NCBI GenBank assembly: GCA_002343335.1
Contig: DDSI01000063.1
Coordinates: 1-23,640 of the forward strand
Source: Bacteriovoracaceae bacterium UBA2394
Lineage (GTDB): Bacteria > Bdellovibrionota > UBA2394
Reading direction: 5' to 3'
Length of the DNA stretch: 23,640 nucleotides
In this document: positions 8,229-15,356 of the stretch, piece after piece
Layout of the letters: every line of letters begins with the position of its first letter
Numbering within the stretch: position 1 is the first letter of the stretch
The notes under the pieces: model-generated
What the model was told of the DNA's origin: nothing
The model's database searches: none
The model's input: the letters and a program-made list of their open reading frames with translations, nothing else
Position numbers and translations under genes: made by a program

Positions 8229-8366
8229 ACTTGAAGGCGCCGCTTCGCTTGGCGCATACACCTGCGGGTAAGGAACATTAGAAGATTATTCATCTCTCGT
8301 GCGCAAGTACGTTTTCTGTTAGGTCTGGAAATAGGGGAAAATCTAATTATCTAAGGAGGGGATCTT

Positions 8367-8795
8367 ATGAAAATCATCAGTGGTGTATTTGCCGCGTTGG
8401 CCTTGTCACTTTTTATTAATTCTGAAGCGCGAGCCGAGGATCAGCTGGATCGTATCGAACGGAAGGTTGATCGTATCATGAGGCTTGTGGAGGACAATTC
8501 GGGCAATGGATCGACTCGAGTATTCAGGTCGGAAGTGAATGTCGAAGCTTTCACGAATTCTTGCGAGGCTTACAAGCAACGCTACATTCTAGACATGGCG
8601 GTCATGGAGAAATTTGCTTTTCAATCTCGCTCCACCTTTTCGACCGATCGCTGTGAGGAGATGATGAAATCCCCCAATATCTACTGCGAAGGTCGGGCAA
8701 AGGCCTATTACGCTGAAAGATATATCGTGGACGCTGCGGCATTAAAACAAATCGCGGATATGTGTCGCACGACCGAGTATCTCTGTAGATTCTAA
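8367..8795 (+). CDS. Small secreted cysteine-containing protein, function unknown
   Basis: This 142-residue protein has a clear signal peptide (KIISGVFAALALSLFINSEARA, likely cleavage near residue 23). The mature part begins with a short heptad-like helix (DQLDRIERKVDRIMRLVED), which suggests a small coiled coil that could oligomerise. A compact region follows with five cysteines (NSCEAYK, DRCEEM, IYCEG, DMCRT, YLCRF), probably disulfide-bonded in the periplasm or outside. The start is firm: AAGGAGG at 8353-8359 stands 7 bp before the ATG. It is 39 bp from the copper ATPase gene on the same strand and could be its co-transcribed neighbour, although the function does not follow from that. I recognise no family. 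Confidence 0.8.
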   Translation: MKIISGVFAALALSLFINSEARAEDQLDRIERKVDRIMRLVEDNSGNGSTRVFRSEVNVEAFTNSCEAYKQRYILDMAVMEKFAFQSRSTFSTDRCEEMMKSPNIYCEGRAKAYYAERYIVDAAALKQIADMCRTTEYLCRF

Positions 8796-8815
8796 AGTGT
8801 TGAGGGCATGCTTTT

Positions 8816-8829
8816 GATCCATTAGGATC
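8816..8829. repeat. Short inverted repeat in the copper ATPase leader
   Basis: GATCC-ATTA-GGATC is a perfect 5-bp inverted repeat in the gap between the small secreted protein and the P-type ATPase, ending 5 bp before the ATPase start. Its second arm contains the only ribosome-binding-like AGGA before that ATG, so the hairpin could mask it. It is short and may be chance. It does not resemble the longer CueR or CopY operators I know. Confidence 0.3.
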
Positions 8830-8834
8830 GCAGC

Positions 8835-10886
8835 ATGTCCTCACCGGCCCACGCGCACAAAGTGGACAACTGTTGTCATGTCGACCCGGATCATTCCCAA
8901 GGTCACTTGCATGGTAGCGGTGGTCATCAAGTTCAACCTCAGTCCTATTTTTCGTTCAAGCGACTCCTTCCTATCGTCCTGTCTTTTATTTTAGCAGGCA
9001 TTTCCATGGTCACGGGAATGAAGGATCTGCCGTGGGTGGCGGCGGCGGCTTCGATTTTAGTCGTGGTGATTTTCGGTCGATCCTTTCTGAGAGACATTCT
9101 TCGATTATTCGGTGCTGCGAATATGAATACCTTGGTGGGAATCGGCATCGTGTCCAGTTGGGGGCTTTCACTTTGGCATATGAGCCAAGGCGATTTTGAT
9201 CGCCTTTATTTTGACTCAGCGGCATTCATTGCGGCTTTCGTTTTGCTAGGACAGTGGATGGAAGGTTGGGTGCGATTCAAAATGTATGAGCGCATTGGAA
9301 CTTTTCGCTCTCTTATTCCCACCATGGCCCATCAAGTGAGTGGCGAAGGTTATCGCGATGTTGCCTTGGGCGAAATTCAAGTGGGCGATAGCGTTCGCGT
9401 GCTTGTGGGTGAGCGAGTTCCGGTGGACGCGACCTTGATTTCGAAGGATGCAACGCTCGATTTGAGTATCGTCACCGGCGAATCGAAGCCGGTGTTCTAT
9501 AAACTTAATGCTTCGGTGCCTCAGGGCGCTCTCAACGTTGGGCAGCCGATTGATCTCAAAGTTTCGGCGGTCGCGACAAAGTCACTTTATGAGCAAATCG
9601 TAAACGAAGTGCAGTCGACTTTGGCGGCAAAACCACCGCTTCAAAAAAAGGTTGATAGGATCGCGCGATGGTTTGTGCCGTTGGTGGTCGTTTTTGCGGG
9701 AGGCGTTGCAGTATTTTGGAAGCAATTTAGTCCGGGAACAGATACTTTTATCACGACTTCCATTGCTATTTTGGTTGTAGCTTGTCCGTGCGCTATTGGG
9801 ATCGCAACTCCCACTGCTTTTATGGTTGGCATTTTCCGAGCTGCTCGCCGTGGAATTTTGGTGAAATCTATGGATGCCATCGAAAAAGTTTCGGACCTTA
9901 CGACGATCGCCTTCGATAAAACGGGGACGTTGACCGAGGGTCATCCGAAAGTACAGCGGATGAAAGCGGTGGAAAATTTTTCTCATTCTGAACTCGTTCA
10001 ATTGGCGCTCAGCGTGGAGCGTGACTCTGAGCATCCCTATGCTCACGCCATTCGAGAGCGTGCCAAGGAGGAAAATATCTCCGCATTGCCCATCAAAGAC
10101 CTGCGAGTGGAGGGCGGGAAGGGCGTAGCGGCCACCGTCACGAGAGACGGAAAAAATTTTGAGGTCGTCCTGGGGAATCTAGTTTGGCTTTTTGAAAATG
10201 ATTATGATTCGACTCAGATCCCGGAAGCTTTGCAGTGGGAAGCGGAAGGGGGAAGCGAAACCGCGCTATGGTTAGGCGTGGATAAGAACATTAAAGGCAT
10301 TTTGCTCCTTGCCGATCCCCTTCGAACGCGTGCTCGTGAGGTTGTGCAGGAGCTTATGGATGAGGGTTTCGAGGTGGGAATGATTACCGGTGATGCGGAG
10401 AATGTGGCTCGAGCCATCGCCAGAGAACTTAAATTGAGTTTCTATCACGCGGGCGTAATTCCTGCGGAGAAAGGAACGCTCGTGAAGCGAATGAAGGAGC
10501 CCAAAAAGAAGGGGTTGGACATGGTCACGAAACAGGTTTGTTTCGTGGGTGATGGAGTGAATGATGCGATTGCCCTTTCTGAAGCGCACCTTGGAATTGC
10601 CTTGGCGTCGGGAGCTTCCATTTCACAAGCGGCGTCCGAGGTTGTTCTTGCAAAGAGCGATGTCTCAGAAGTAGCGAACACCATCAAGATTTTGCGTTCC
10701 ACTCGGTCGCTCGTCCGTCAAAATTTGTGGATCAGTTTTGGCTATAACATCATTGCGATTCCGATTGCAGCGGGTGCTCTACTTCCCTATGCCGGCTGGA
10801 CGTTGACGCCAACCGTAGCTGCCGTGGCAATGTCAGCAAGTAGTGTAACGGTGCTATTGAATTCACTTCGGCATCTCAAAAATTAA
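8835..10886 (+). CDS. copA: Copper-translocating P-type ATPase (P1B-1 type) with a His-rich N-terminus
   Basis: This 683-residue inner-membrane pump uses ATP to move Cu+ (possibly Ag+) out of the cytoplasm. Its motifs run in the expected order: TGE at 214-216 in the actuator domain, the membrane metal site CPC at 317-319, DKTGT with the phosphorylated D361, the HP pair at 400-401 (SEHPYAHAI) and GDGVND at 572-577. A C-terminal GYN segment then leads to MSASS. CPC with YN and MxxSS is the P1B-1 (Cu+) signature. The N-terminus lacks the usual heavy-metal-associated domain with its CxxC. Instead, residues 1-31 carry seven histidines and a CC pair (HAHK, CCH, GHLHG), as is more usual in CopB-type pumps. 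It starts at ATG 8835 behind AGGA. The next gene follows after 18 bp. A role in supplying copper to cuproenzymes rather than detoxification is possible. Confidence 0.9.
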   Translation: MSSPAHAHKVDNCCHVDPDHSQGHLHGSGGHQVQPQSYFSFKRLLPIVLSFILAGISMVTGMKDLPWVAAAASILVVVIFGRSFLRDILRLFGAANMNTLVGIGIVSSWGLSLWHMSQGDFDRLYFDSAAFIAAFVLLGQWMEGWVRFKMYERIGTFRSLIPTMAHQVSGEGYRDVALGEIQVGDSVRVLVGERVPVDATLISKDATLDLSIVTGESKPVFYKLNASVPQGALNVGQPIDLKVSAVATKSLYEQIVNEVQSTLAAKPPLQKKVDRIARWFVPLVVVFAGGVAVFWKQFSPGTDTFITTSIAILVVACPCAIGIATPTAFMVGIFRAARRGILVKSMDAIEKVSDLTTIAFDKTGTLTEGHPKVQRMKAVENFSHSELVQLALSVERDSEHPYAHAIRERAKEENISALPIKDLRVEGGKGVAATVTRDGKNFEVVLGNLVWLFENDYDSTQIPEALQWEAEGGSETALWLGVDKNIKGILLLADPLRTRAREVVQELMDEGFEVGMITGDAENVARAIARELKLSFYHAGVIPAEKGTLVKRMKEPKKKGLDMVTKQVCFVGDGVNDAIALSEAHLGIALASGASISQAASEVVLAKSDVSEVANTIKILRSTRSLVRQNLWISFGYNIIAIPIAAGALLPYAGWTLTPTVAAVAMSASSVTVLLNSLRHLKN

Positions 10887-10904
10887 ACCCCTAAGGAGAT
10901 TTCT

Positions 10905-11333
10905 GTGGCAGACAAAAAAAATCCAATGTTACTCACCAATACGTTGCTTACGATTATCGCAGCATTGCTTTTGGTGCTTGTGTTGAAACAAAACTCCGCG
11001 CCTCGGCGTCCGATGGGCAATGGAGGAGGAATGTATAACTCAACGCTTCCTCCGCAAGGAATGGGGATGCCACCTCCCGCAGCGGGCGGCGGTTCTCCGA
11101 TGGGAGAGTTTGTATTTCAAACTCTTAAGGGATTTCCGAAAGGCTGCGATCCTAAAGCAGTCCTTGCTTCATGTGATACTAAAGAGGCGCAAAACGTGAA
11201 GGCGGAGATCAAAGCCTGGGCGGATTCTGGTCTAAATGCGCGAGAATTGTTTGATAAAATTGAAGCGACTTATGGAAAAGATGTACTCACCGAAGAGGCG
11301 GCTCGCATTCGCGCCATGAGACGAGGAAAATAA
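10905..11333 (+). CDS. Membrane-anchored Met/Gly/Pro-rich protein with a cysteine pair, function unknown
   Basis: This 142-residue protein has one N-terminal hydrophobic helix (about residues 10-27, LTNTLLTIIAALLLVLVL) that probably acts as an uncleaved anchor with the rest in the periplasm. A flexible linker rich in Met, Gly and Pro follows (MGNGGGMYN, QGMGMPPPAAGGG). A small helical domain then opens with two cysteines eight residues apart (GCDPKAVLASCD) and ends in a stretch like a thiol/cytochrome-biogenesis tail (FDKIEATYGKDVL). Met-rich linkers and cysteine pairs can bind Cu+, which would suit the ATPase 18 bp upstream, but that is inference. The start is GTG 10905 with AAGGAG 6 bp before it. 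The next gene follows after 6 bp, so the three genes look like one operon. Confidence 0.75.
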   Translation: MADKKNPMLLTNTLLTIIAALLLVLVLKQNSAPRRPMGNGGGMYNSTLPPQGMGMPPPAAGGGSPMGEFVFQTLKGFPKGCDPKAVLASCDTKEAQNVKAEIKAWADSGLNARELFDKIEATYGKDVLTEEAARIRAMRRGK

Positions 11334-11339
11334 TCAAGC

Positions 11340-11966
11340 GTGAGTTTAGATCAGGATCGCATTCGAAACTCTAAGATTTTCAAGAAGCTCCCGGACCGAG
11401 CTTTTGAAAAAATCATGGGCGTAAGTCAAATTCGCGGGTTCGCCCGAGGCGAGCGTGCAATTTCCAATCTCAAGTCGGGAGATCTGAGCGATTGCTTTGG
11501 TTATCTTGTTTCCGGTCAGATATTGTTACTCGACTCAGGCAAGAGGCCTTTGAGTTTTGTGCTTAAAGATGAATTCTTTCTTGCTCGACCCTTCACCCTT
11601 CAAGACACGTTGGTGGAGGAAGTCATTTCTGCCGACGACTCTACGGTCGTGCTCTACATACCGAAGGAAGTAATTGAACAGTTGTCGGAAGCCTCATCGG
11701 CGGTTTCGAAGCGTCTCGCATCAGTATTTGAGGCGATTATGGAGCGCTCAGAACTTACCGAACATTCCTTAAAATCATTTCCCACCTTACTCAATGAGCT
11801 TCGGGCAAATCAGGTCGACGGCAATTCGATTCACAACTGGATTGAGACGATAGAGAAGAAACGAGAATCAACCGCTGCTCAAATCGAACTCAAAAAGGCA
11901 AAAAGGAAATCGGCCGGCGAAAAATTCAAATCTCTGCTGACGAAATGGCTCAAACGAAAAAACTAA
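11340..11966 (+). CDS. CRP-like cyclic-nucleotide-binding-domain protein without a DNA-binding domain
   Basis: This is a 208-residue cytoplasmic protein. Residues about 10-125 have the look of a cNMP-binding fold: FKKLPDRAFEKIM, then an RGFARGE turn, a FGYLVSGQILLL strand pair and a final VVLYIPKEVIEQL helix entry, as in CRP/FNR sensor domains. The phosphate-binding cassette (normally GE...R) is not clearly kept, so it may not bind a nucleotide. The winged-helix DNA-binding domain is absent. A helical segment and a strongly basic tail (KKAKRKSAGEKF, then KWLKRKN) come instead, which might bind membrane or nucleic acid. It starts at GTG 11340. Its position right behind the copper pump and the Met-rich protein suggests a shared regulatory or accessory role. 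Its stop overlaps the convergent hpnB-like gene by 4 bp. Confidence 0.7.
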   Translation: MSLDQDRIRNSKIFKKLPDRAFEKIMGVSQIRGFARGERAISNLKSGDLSDCFGYLVSGQILLLDSGKRPLSFVLKDEFFLARPFTLQDTLVEEVISADDSTVVLYIPKEVIEQLSEASSAVSKRLASVFEAIMERSELTEHSLKSFPTLLNELRANQVDGNSIHNWIETIEKKRESTAAQIELKKAKRKSAGEKFKSLLTKWLKRKN

Positions 11967-13123
11967 GCGGCAGTTTTGTCCGACAGTGGCGCCTTTTCGG
12001 AGGAATAAGTTCTCCCCTTCCATTCTGATTTTTTTCCTCTCCAGAATCGAATCGCCGAAGTCCATGTCATCGCCAAATACATCGTTCCAATCAATGGAAG
12101 TGAGAGAGCCCAAAGGCCGCTCAATCGATAGTAGCGAAGCGTGGGAAGGTAGGAGAGCACCATGGCACTCCATCCCGCGACGCTAAGAACGCGCACAAGC
12201 TGAGAGTCGCTCGATGAAACTCCTAGGAGGGGAGCCCAAAAAACGGTGAGCATCACCACGGTGACGCCGATGAGGAGAAGGTTCGAATAGCGGAGTTGCG
12301 TGAATGCAGAGCGCGCCACCATCATCCAAAGGCTTGAAAGCGTAGAATACTCTCGGTGGCTTGTGACGGAGTGGGTGAGCCCCGTCCAAAGTGTAAATCC
12401 TGCCCCTTTGATTTTTTTTGCCAGAGTGCAGTCATCGATGAGCGCTCCGTGAAGGGCGGCAAATCCGCCAATTTTTTCGAGAGCTTCCCGTTTTAAAAGA
12501 ATGCATCCCCCCGCCGCTGCAGCAACGGACGAGCGAGGCGAATTACTTAAAGAGAACGGATAGAGAAGTTTAAAGAAATAAATGAACGCGGGGATCAAGA
12601 GTTTTTCCCAAAAAGTTTGCATCTGGAGATGTGCCATCAGGGAAACAAAACTGTAAGAACCTTCTTCAGCTTTAAGTTTAAGTGCCGCAACGATTCCCGG
12701 TTGAGCTTGAATGTCGGCGTCGAGCAGAAGTACGTAAGGCGTCTTCACGTGTCGACGTCCTTGTTCCAGTGCCCACAATTTTCCTGCCCAGCCAGAGGGA
12801 AGCGCTGTTCCTTCCACAATTTCAAGATAAGGATGACTCGCTGCCTTAGCGCGTTGCGACGTTTTGTCAGTGGATTGATCATTCACGAGCACGACCTTCA
12901 AATTGCCACCTTGAGCTTTCAAAGCGTTTAGCGTGGTTTCGATCGTCTCTTCTTCATTTCGCGCAGGCATCAACACGGTGACATCGGAGAGATCGACAGA
13001 CTTCCAGGAATCGCTGTTCGAATTGGAGTCTAAATTTTCTCGTGTGCTCCAAGGCATCCATGGAGTGAGAAGCAGTCCCAACCACGCCCCAGCGCCCATC
13101 AAAATCCAAAGGTCAAAAAACAT
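11963..13123 (-). CDS. hpnB: Family 2 glycosyltransferase, hopanoid-associated HpnB type
   Basis: This 386-residue membrane-bound GT2 protein matches HpnB in length and motifs. An N-terminal membrane helix leads to VLMPARNEEETI, VLVNDQSTDKT (ND at 81-82) and the HpnB-typical PSGWAGKLWALEQG at about 109-122. LLLDADIQ follows (DxD at 135-137), then FKLLYPF, AAAAGGCILLKREALEKIGGF, GALIDDCTLAKKIK and ARSAFTQLRYS, and about three C-terminal membrane helices. HpnB is known from hopanoid gene clusters, where its exact reaction is not settled. No squalene-hopene cyclase or other hpn gene lies in this window, so it stands alone here and could act on another lipid such as a carotenoid. It starts at ATG 13123. 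It converges with the CRP-like gene and diverges from the protease gene across 80 bp. Confidence 0.85.
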   Translation of the reverse strand: MFFDLWILMGAGAWLGLLLTPWMPWSTRENLDSNSNSDSWKSVDLSDVTVLMPARNEEETIETTLNALKAQGGNLKVVLVNDQSTDKTSQRAKAASHPYLEIVEGTALPSGWAGKLWALEQGRRHVKTPYVLLLDADIQAQPGIVAALKLKAEEGSYSFVSLMAHLQMQTFWEKLLIPAFIYFFKLLYPFSLSNSPRSSVAAAAGGCILLKREALEKIGGFAALHGALIDDCTLAKKIKGAGFTLWTGLTHSVTSHREYSTLSSLWMMVARSAFTQLRYSNLLLIGVTVVMLTVFWAPLLGVSSSDSQLVRVLSVAGWSAMVLSYLPTLRYYRLSGLWALSLPLIGTMYLAMTWTSAIRFWRGKKSEWKGRTYSSEKAPLSDKTAA

Positions 13124-13203
13124 TTTAAATCGGTAGCGACTCGAAGCGATGCTGTCCAGGAGAGAGCGCTTTTGCTAGAGTCGAGCACATTAGGGGGGGA
13201 TCA

Positions 13204-14763
13204 ATGCAATTCACATCATCACGTAATCTCATTGTATTTTCAGTAGGTCTTATGGGCCTGGCAGGTGGCATGGCTTGGGTCGGTGCGCGACAGACAGTGG
13301 CGCCTGCGTCTATCTACGTGCAAAAAGTTTCTGCAGAGGTGCGAGAAACTTTTGCGCGCGACAACACTGCGGCACAAAATATTGTTATCGTTTTAAAGAA
13401 GCAGGCTGATTTGAGTGGTGCGATCGAACTCAAATCGAAGAGCGAGAAAGGTGCTTTTGTCTACCAAGCTCTTACGGCAGTGGCTCAAGAGACTCAGCCG
13501 GCGGTGGTAAAAATTTTAGAAGATAAGAATTTGAAATTTCAACGCTTCTATATCACCAACATGATCTTTGCGAAGAAAGTAAACGAAGAAACCGTGAAAG
13601 CGCTGGCGGAGAGAGAAGACGTGGGTCGTATCATCACGAATCCTCAAGTCGCTTTAGCCGTGCAACCTCGAACTCCAGGTCTGGTCGGAATTCGTACTGC
13701 GGGAATTGAGAAAAATATTTCTTACGTAAATGCACCGAAAGTATGGAGTGAATTCGGAGCAAAGGGTCAGGGAATCGTTGTCGCTGGACAAGACACGGGC
13801 GTTCAATGGGATCACCCCGCTCTCATCAATCAATATCGAGGATACAACGGGGAAACCAAAGCCGTCGATCACGCCTTTCAGTGGCACGACGCAATTCATG
13901 AGCAAATTAATTCGGGCTCGAATTCCTGTGGTTATGGCGTCGCTATTCCTTGTGACGACGATCAACATGGTACGCACACCATTGGCACAGTGGTAGGCGA
14001 CGATGGAAAGGGAAATCAAATTGGAATGGCTCCCGACGCAAAGTGGATGGCTTGCCGTAACATGGATGCCGGGCTTGGTGCACCCACGACGTATCTCGAA
14101 TGCTTTGAATTTTTCTTAGCACCGTTCGCTCACGGAACGGATCCCATGACGGCGGGAAATCCGGAGCTCTCTCCTCATGTCATCAACAATTCTTGGGGTT
14201 GTCCGGAATCGGAGGGCTGCGAGGGTTCGGAAATGTTAGAAGCGATGGGCGCTATGAAGGCTGCAGGAATTGCAGTGGTCGTTTCGGCTGGAAACGAAGG
14301 CTCGACCTGCAAATCGATTGGAGCACAACCTGCAACGCTTTCAGGTTCAGTTTTCTCTGTGGGCGCGATGAGCTACACGAGTGGAAAAATTGCGAGTTTC
14401 TCAAGTCGTGGACCTTCGGCCTTAACGGGGATGCTTGGGCCCGATGTTGCCGCTCCTGGAGTGAGCATTCGATCTGCCGTTCCGGGGGGCGGATACGCTG
14501 GGGGATGGAATGGAACGTCGATGGCAGGTCCGCACGTGGCTGGACTCGTAGCTCTGTTGTGGTCGGCGGTTCCGGAGCTCGTCGGAAAGGTCGATGCAAC
14601 CTTTAACATCATTCGTTTATCAGCGACACCCGTGAAAACTTTGGAAAACTGTGGCGGTGTTTCTGGGCAGGCCATCCCGAACAATACCTATGGCTATGGA
14701 AATATCGATGCCTATAATGCGGTGGTTCTTGCAAAACAGATAGGAACGCTTCCCGCGGAGTGA
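13204..14763 (+). CDS. Secreted subtilisin-like serine protease (peptidase family S8)
   Basis: This 519-residue exported protease has an N-terminal hydrophobic signal (LIVFSVGLMGLAGGMAWVGA) and a propeptide of about 110 residues, in which NIVIVLK...REDVGRIITNP suggests an I9-like inhibitor fold. The catalytic domain has the full S8 triad: D197 in AGQDTGVQWDHP, H255 in DDQHGTHTIGTVVG and S439 in NGTSMAGPHVAGLVALL. The oxyanion asparagine N364 sits in SAGNEGS. Extra cysteines (NSCGYG, IPCDD, WGCPESEGCEG) point to disulfides in an oxidising compartment. The ATG at 13204 follows an AGGGGGG ribosome-binding site. A DoxX gene begins 34 bp downstream on the same strand. It is probably periplasmic or extracellular and used for protein turnover or prey/host protein digestion; the target is unknown. 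Confidence 0.93.
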   Translation: MQFTSSRNLIVFSVGLMGLAGGMAWVGARQTVAPASIYVQKVSAEVRETFARDNTAAQNIVIVLKKQADLSGAIELKSKSEKGAFVYQALTAVAQETQPAVVKILEDKNLKFQRFYITNMIFAKKVNEETVKALAEREDVGRIITNPQVALAVQPRTPGLVGIRTAGIEKNISYVNAPKVWSEFGAKGQGIVVAGQDTGVQWDHPALINQYRGYNGETKAVDHAFQWHDAIHEQINSGSNSCGYGVAIPCDDDQHGTHTIGTVVGDDGKGNQIGMAPDAKWMACRNMDAGLGAPTTYLECFEFFLAPFAHGTDPMTAGNPELSPHVINNSWGCPESEGCEGSEMLEAMGAMKAAGIAVVVSAGNEGSTCKSIGAQPATLSGSVFSVGAMSYTSGKIASFSSRGPSALTGMLGPDVAAPGVSIRSAVPGGGYAGGWNGTSMAGPHVAGLVALLWSAVPELVGKVDATFNIIRLSATPVKTLENCGGVSGQAIPNNTYGYGNIDAYNAVVLAKQIGTLPAE

Positions 14764-14797
14764 AACGCCGAAGCCTATTGAACTTACGGAGGAGAAG

Positions 14798-15259
14798 ATG
14801 ATTCACCAATTGAATAAAATTTTGGATGGCAAACTTAAGGGGACGCTTGACTCGTTATCCCTTCTTCTCCTCCGTCTTTTTTTTGGTGGTTCAATGATTG
14901 TGGCTCATGGGTGGCCCAAGTTTCAAAAATTTGATGAGCTTTCTTCGACATTTCCAGATCCACTTGGAATTGGAAGCTCATTTGTGAATGCAACTCTCAT
15001 TGTATTCGCGGAGGTGATTTGCGCGGGTCTTGTCGCGGTTGGATTGCTTACTCGCTTATCAGTGATTCCATTAGTCATTGCGATGAGCACGGCATTTTTC
15101 ATACAGCATGGCGCCGATCCTTACCCAAAGAAGGAGTTGGCGTTGGTTTATCTTATCGGCTACGTCGTGTTGTTTTTGCGGGGCCCAGGAACCTTCTCAT
15201 TCGATGCTATGATTTTTCGCTCTTCGAAGGGATCTAGCGGATCTGCAAAGAAGAAATAA
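14798..15259 (+). CDS. DoxX family inner-membrane protein
   Basis: This is a 153-residue integral membrane protein with four hydrophobic helices. It shows the DoxX pattern: LLRLFFGGSMIVAHGWPKF at the first helix, GIGSSFVNATLIVFAEVICAGLVAVGLLTRLSVIPL in the middle, HGADPYPKKELALVYLIGYVVLFLRGPG at the end. DoxX proteins in other bacteria are linked to thiol and oxidative stress at the membrane or to quinone chemistry, but most members, this one included, have no assigned reaction. The charged C-terminus (SSKGSSGSAKKK) should be cytoplasmic. The start is supported by GGAGGAG about 5 bp before the ATG. It probably shares a transcript with the upstream protease. Confidence 0.88.
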   Translation: MIHQLNKILDGKLKGTLDSLSLLLLRLFFGGSMIVAHGWPKFQKFDELSSTFPDPLGIGSSFVNATLIVFAEVICAGLVAVGLLTRLSVIPLVIAMSTAFFIQHGADPYPKKELALVYLIGYVVLFLRGPGTFSFDAMIFRSSKGSSGSAKKK

Positions 15260-15275
15260 ACCGGACCGGTTTTAA
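15258..15275 (+). terminator. Weak candidate terminator hairpin after the DoxX gene
   Basis: Directly at the DoxX stop, AAACCGG and CCGGTTT are self-complementary around a single A, giving in practice a 6-bp stem with a GAC loop, followed by TTTAATAG. The stem is short and the T-run is only four bases, so it may be a weak or partial terminator before the next gene, 97 bp downstream. Confidence 0.35.
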
Positions 15276-15356
15276 TAGAAACTTTGCGTAGCCAGTAGAA
15301 AAACTCAATTATTTCAAGAGCTTCGGGCGGTCACAGATCTTGCATTTTAAAGAGGC

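Noticed and set aside
8234..8254. GC-rich inverted repeat (GCGCC...GGCGC) upstream of the tRNA as an operator or attachment site
   Set aside because: The stem is short, there is no second copy in the window and no integrase nearby; it gives no support for an attachment site.
8229..8366. Promoters for the tRNA and the small secreted protein
   Set aside because: A/T-rich stretches exist, such as TAATTA at 8344-8349, but I could not pair a convincing -35 and -10 at proper spacing on either strand.
9582..10046. A 154-codon minus-strand frame inside the copper ATPase gene
   Set aside because: The plus strand here encodes the CPC and DKTGT motifs without doubt; the reverse frame is low-complexity and basic, as expected for a shadow frame.
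13124..13203. Promoter between the hpnB-like gene and the protease gene
   Set aside because: One must exist for at least one direction, but no pair of elements stands out enough to call.
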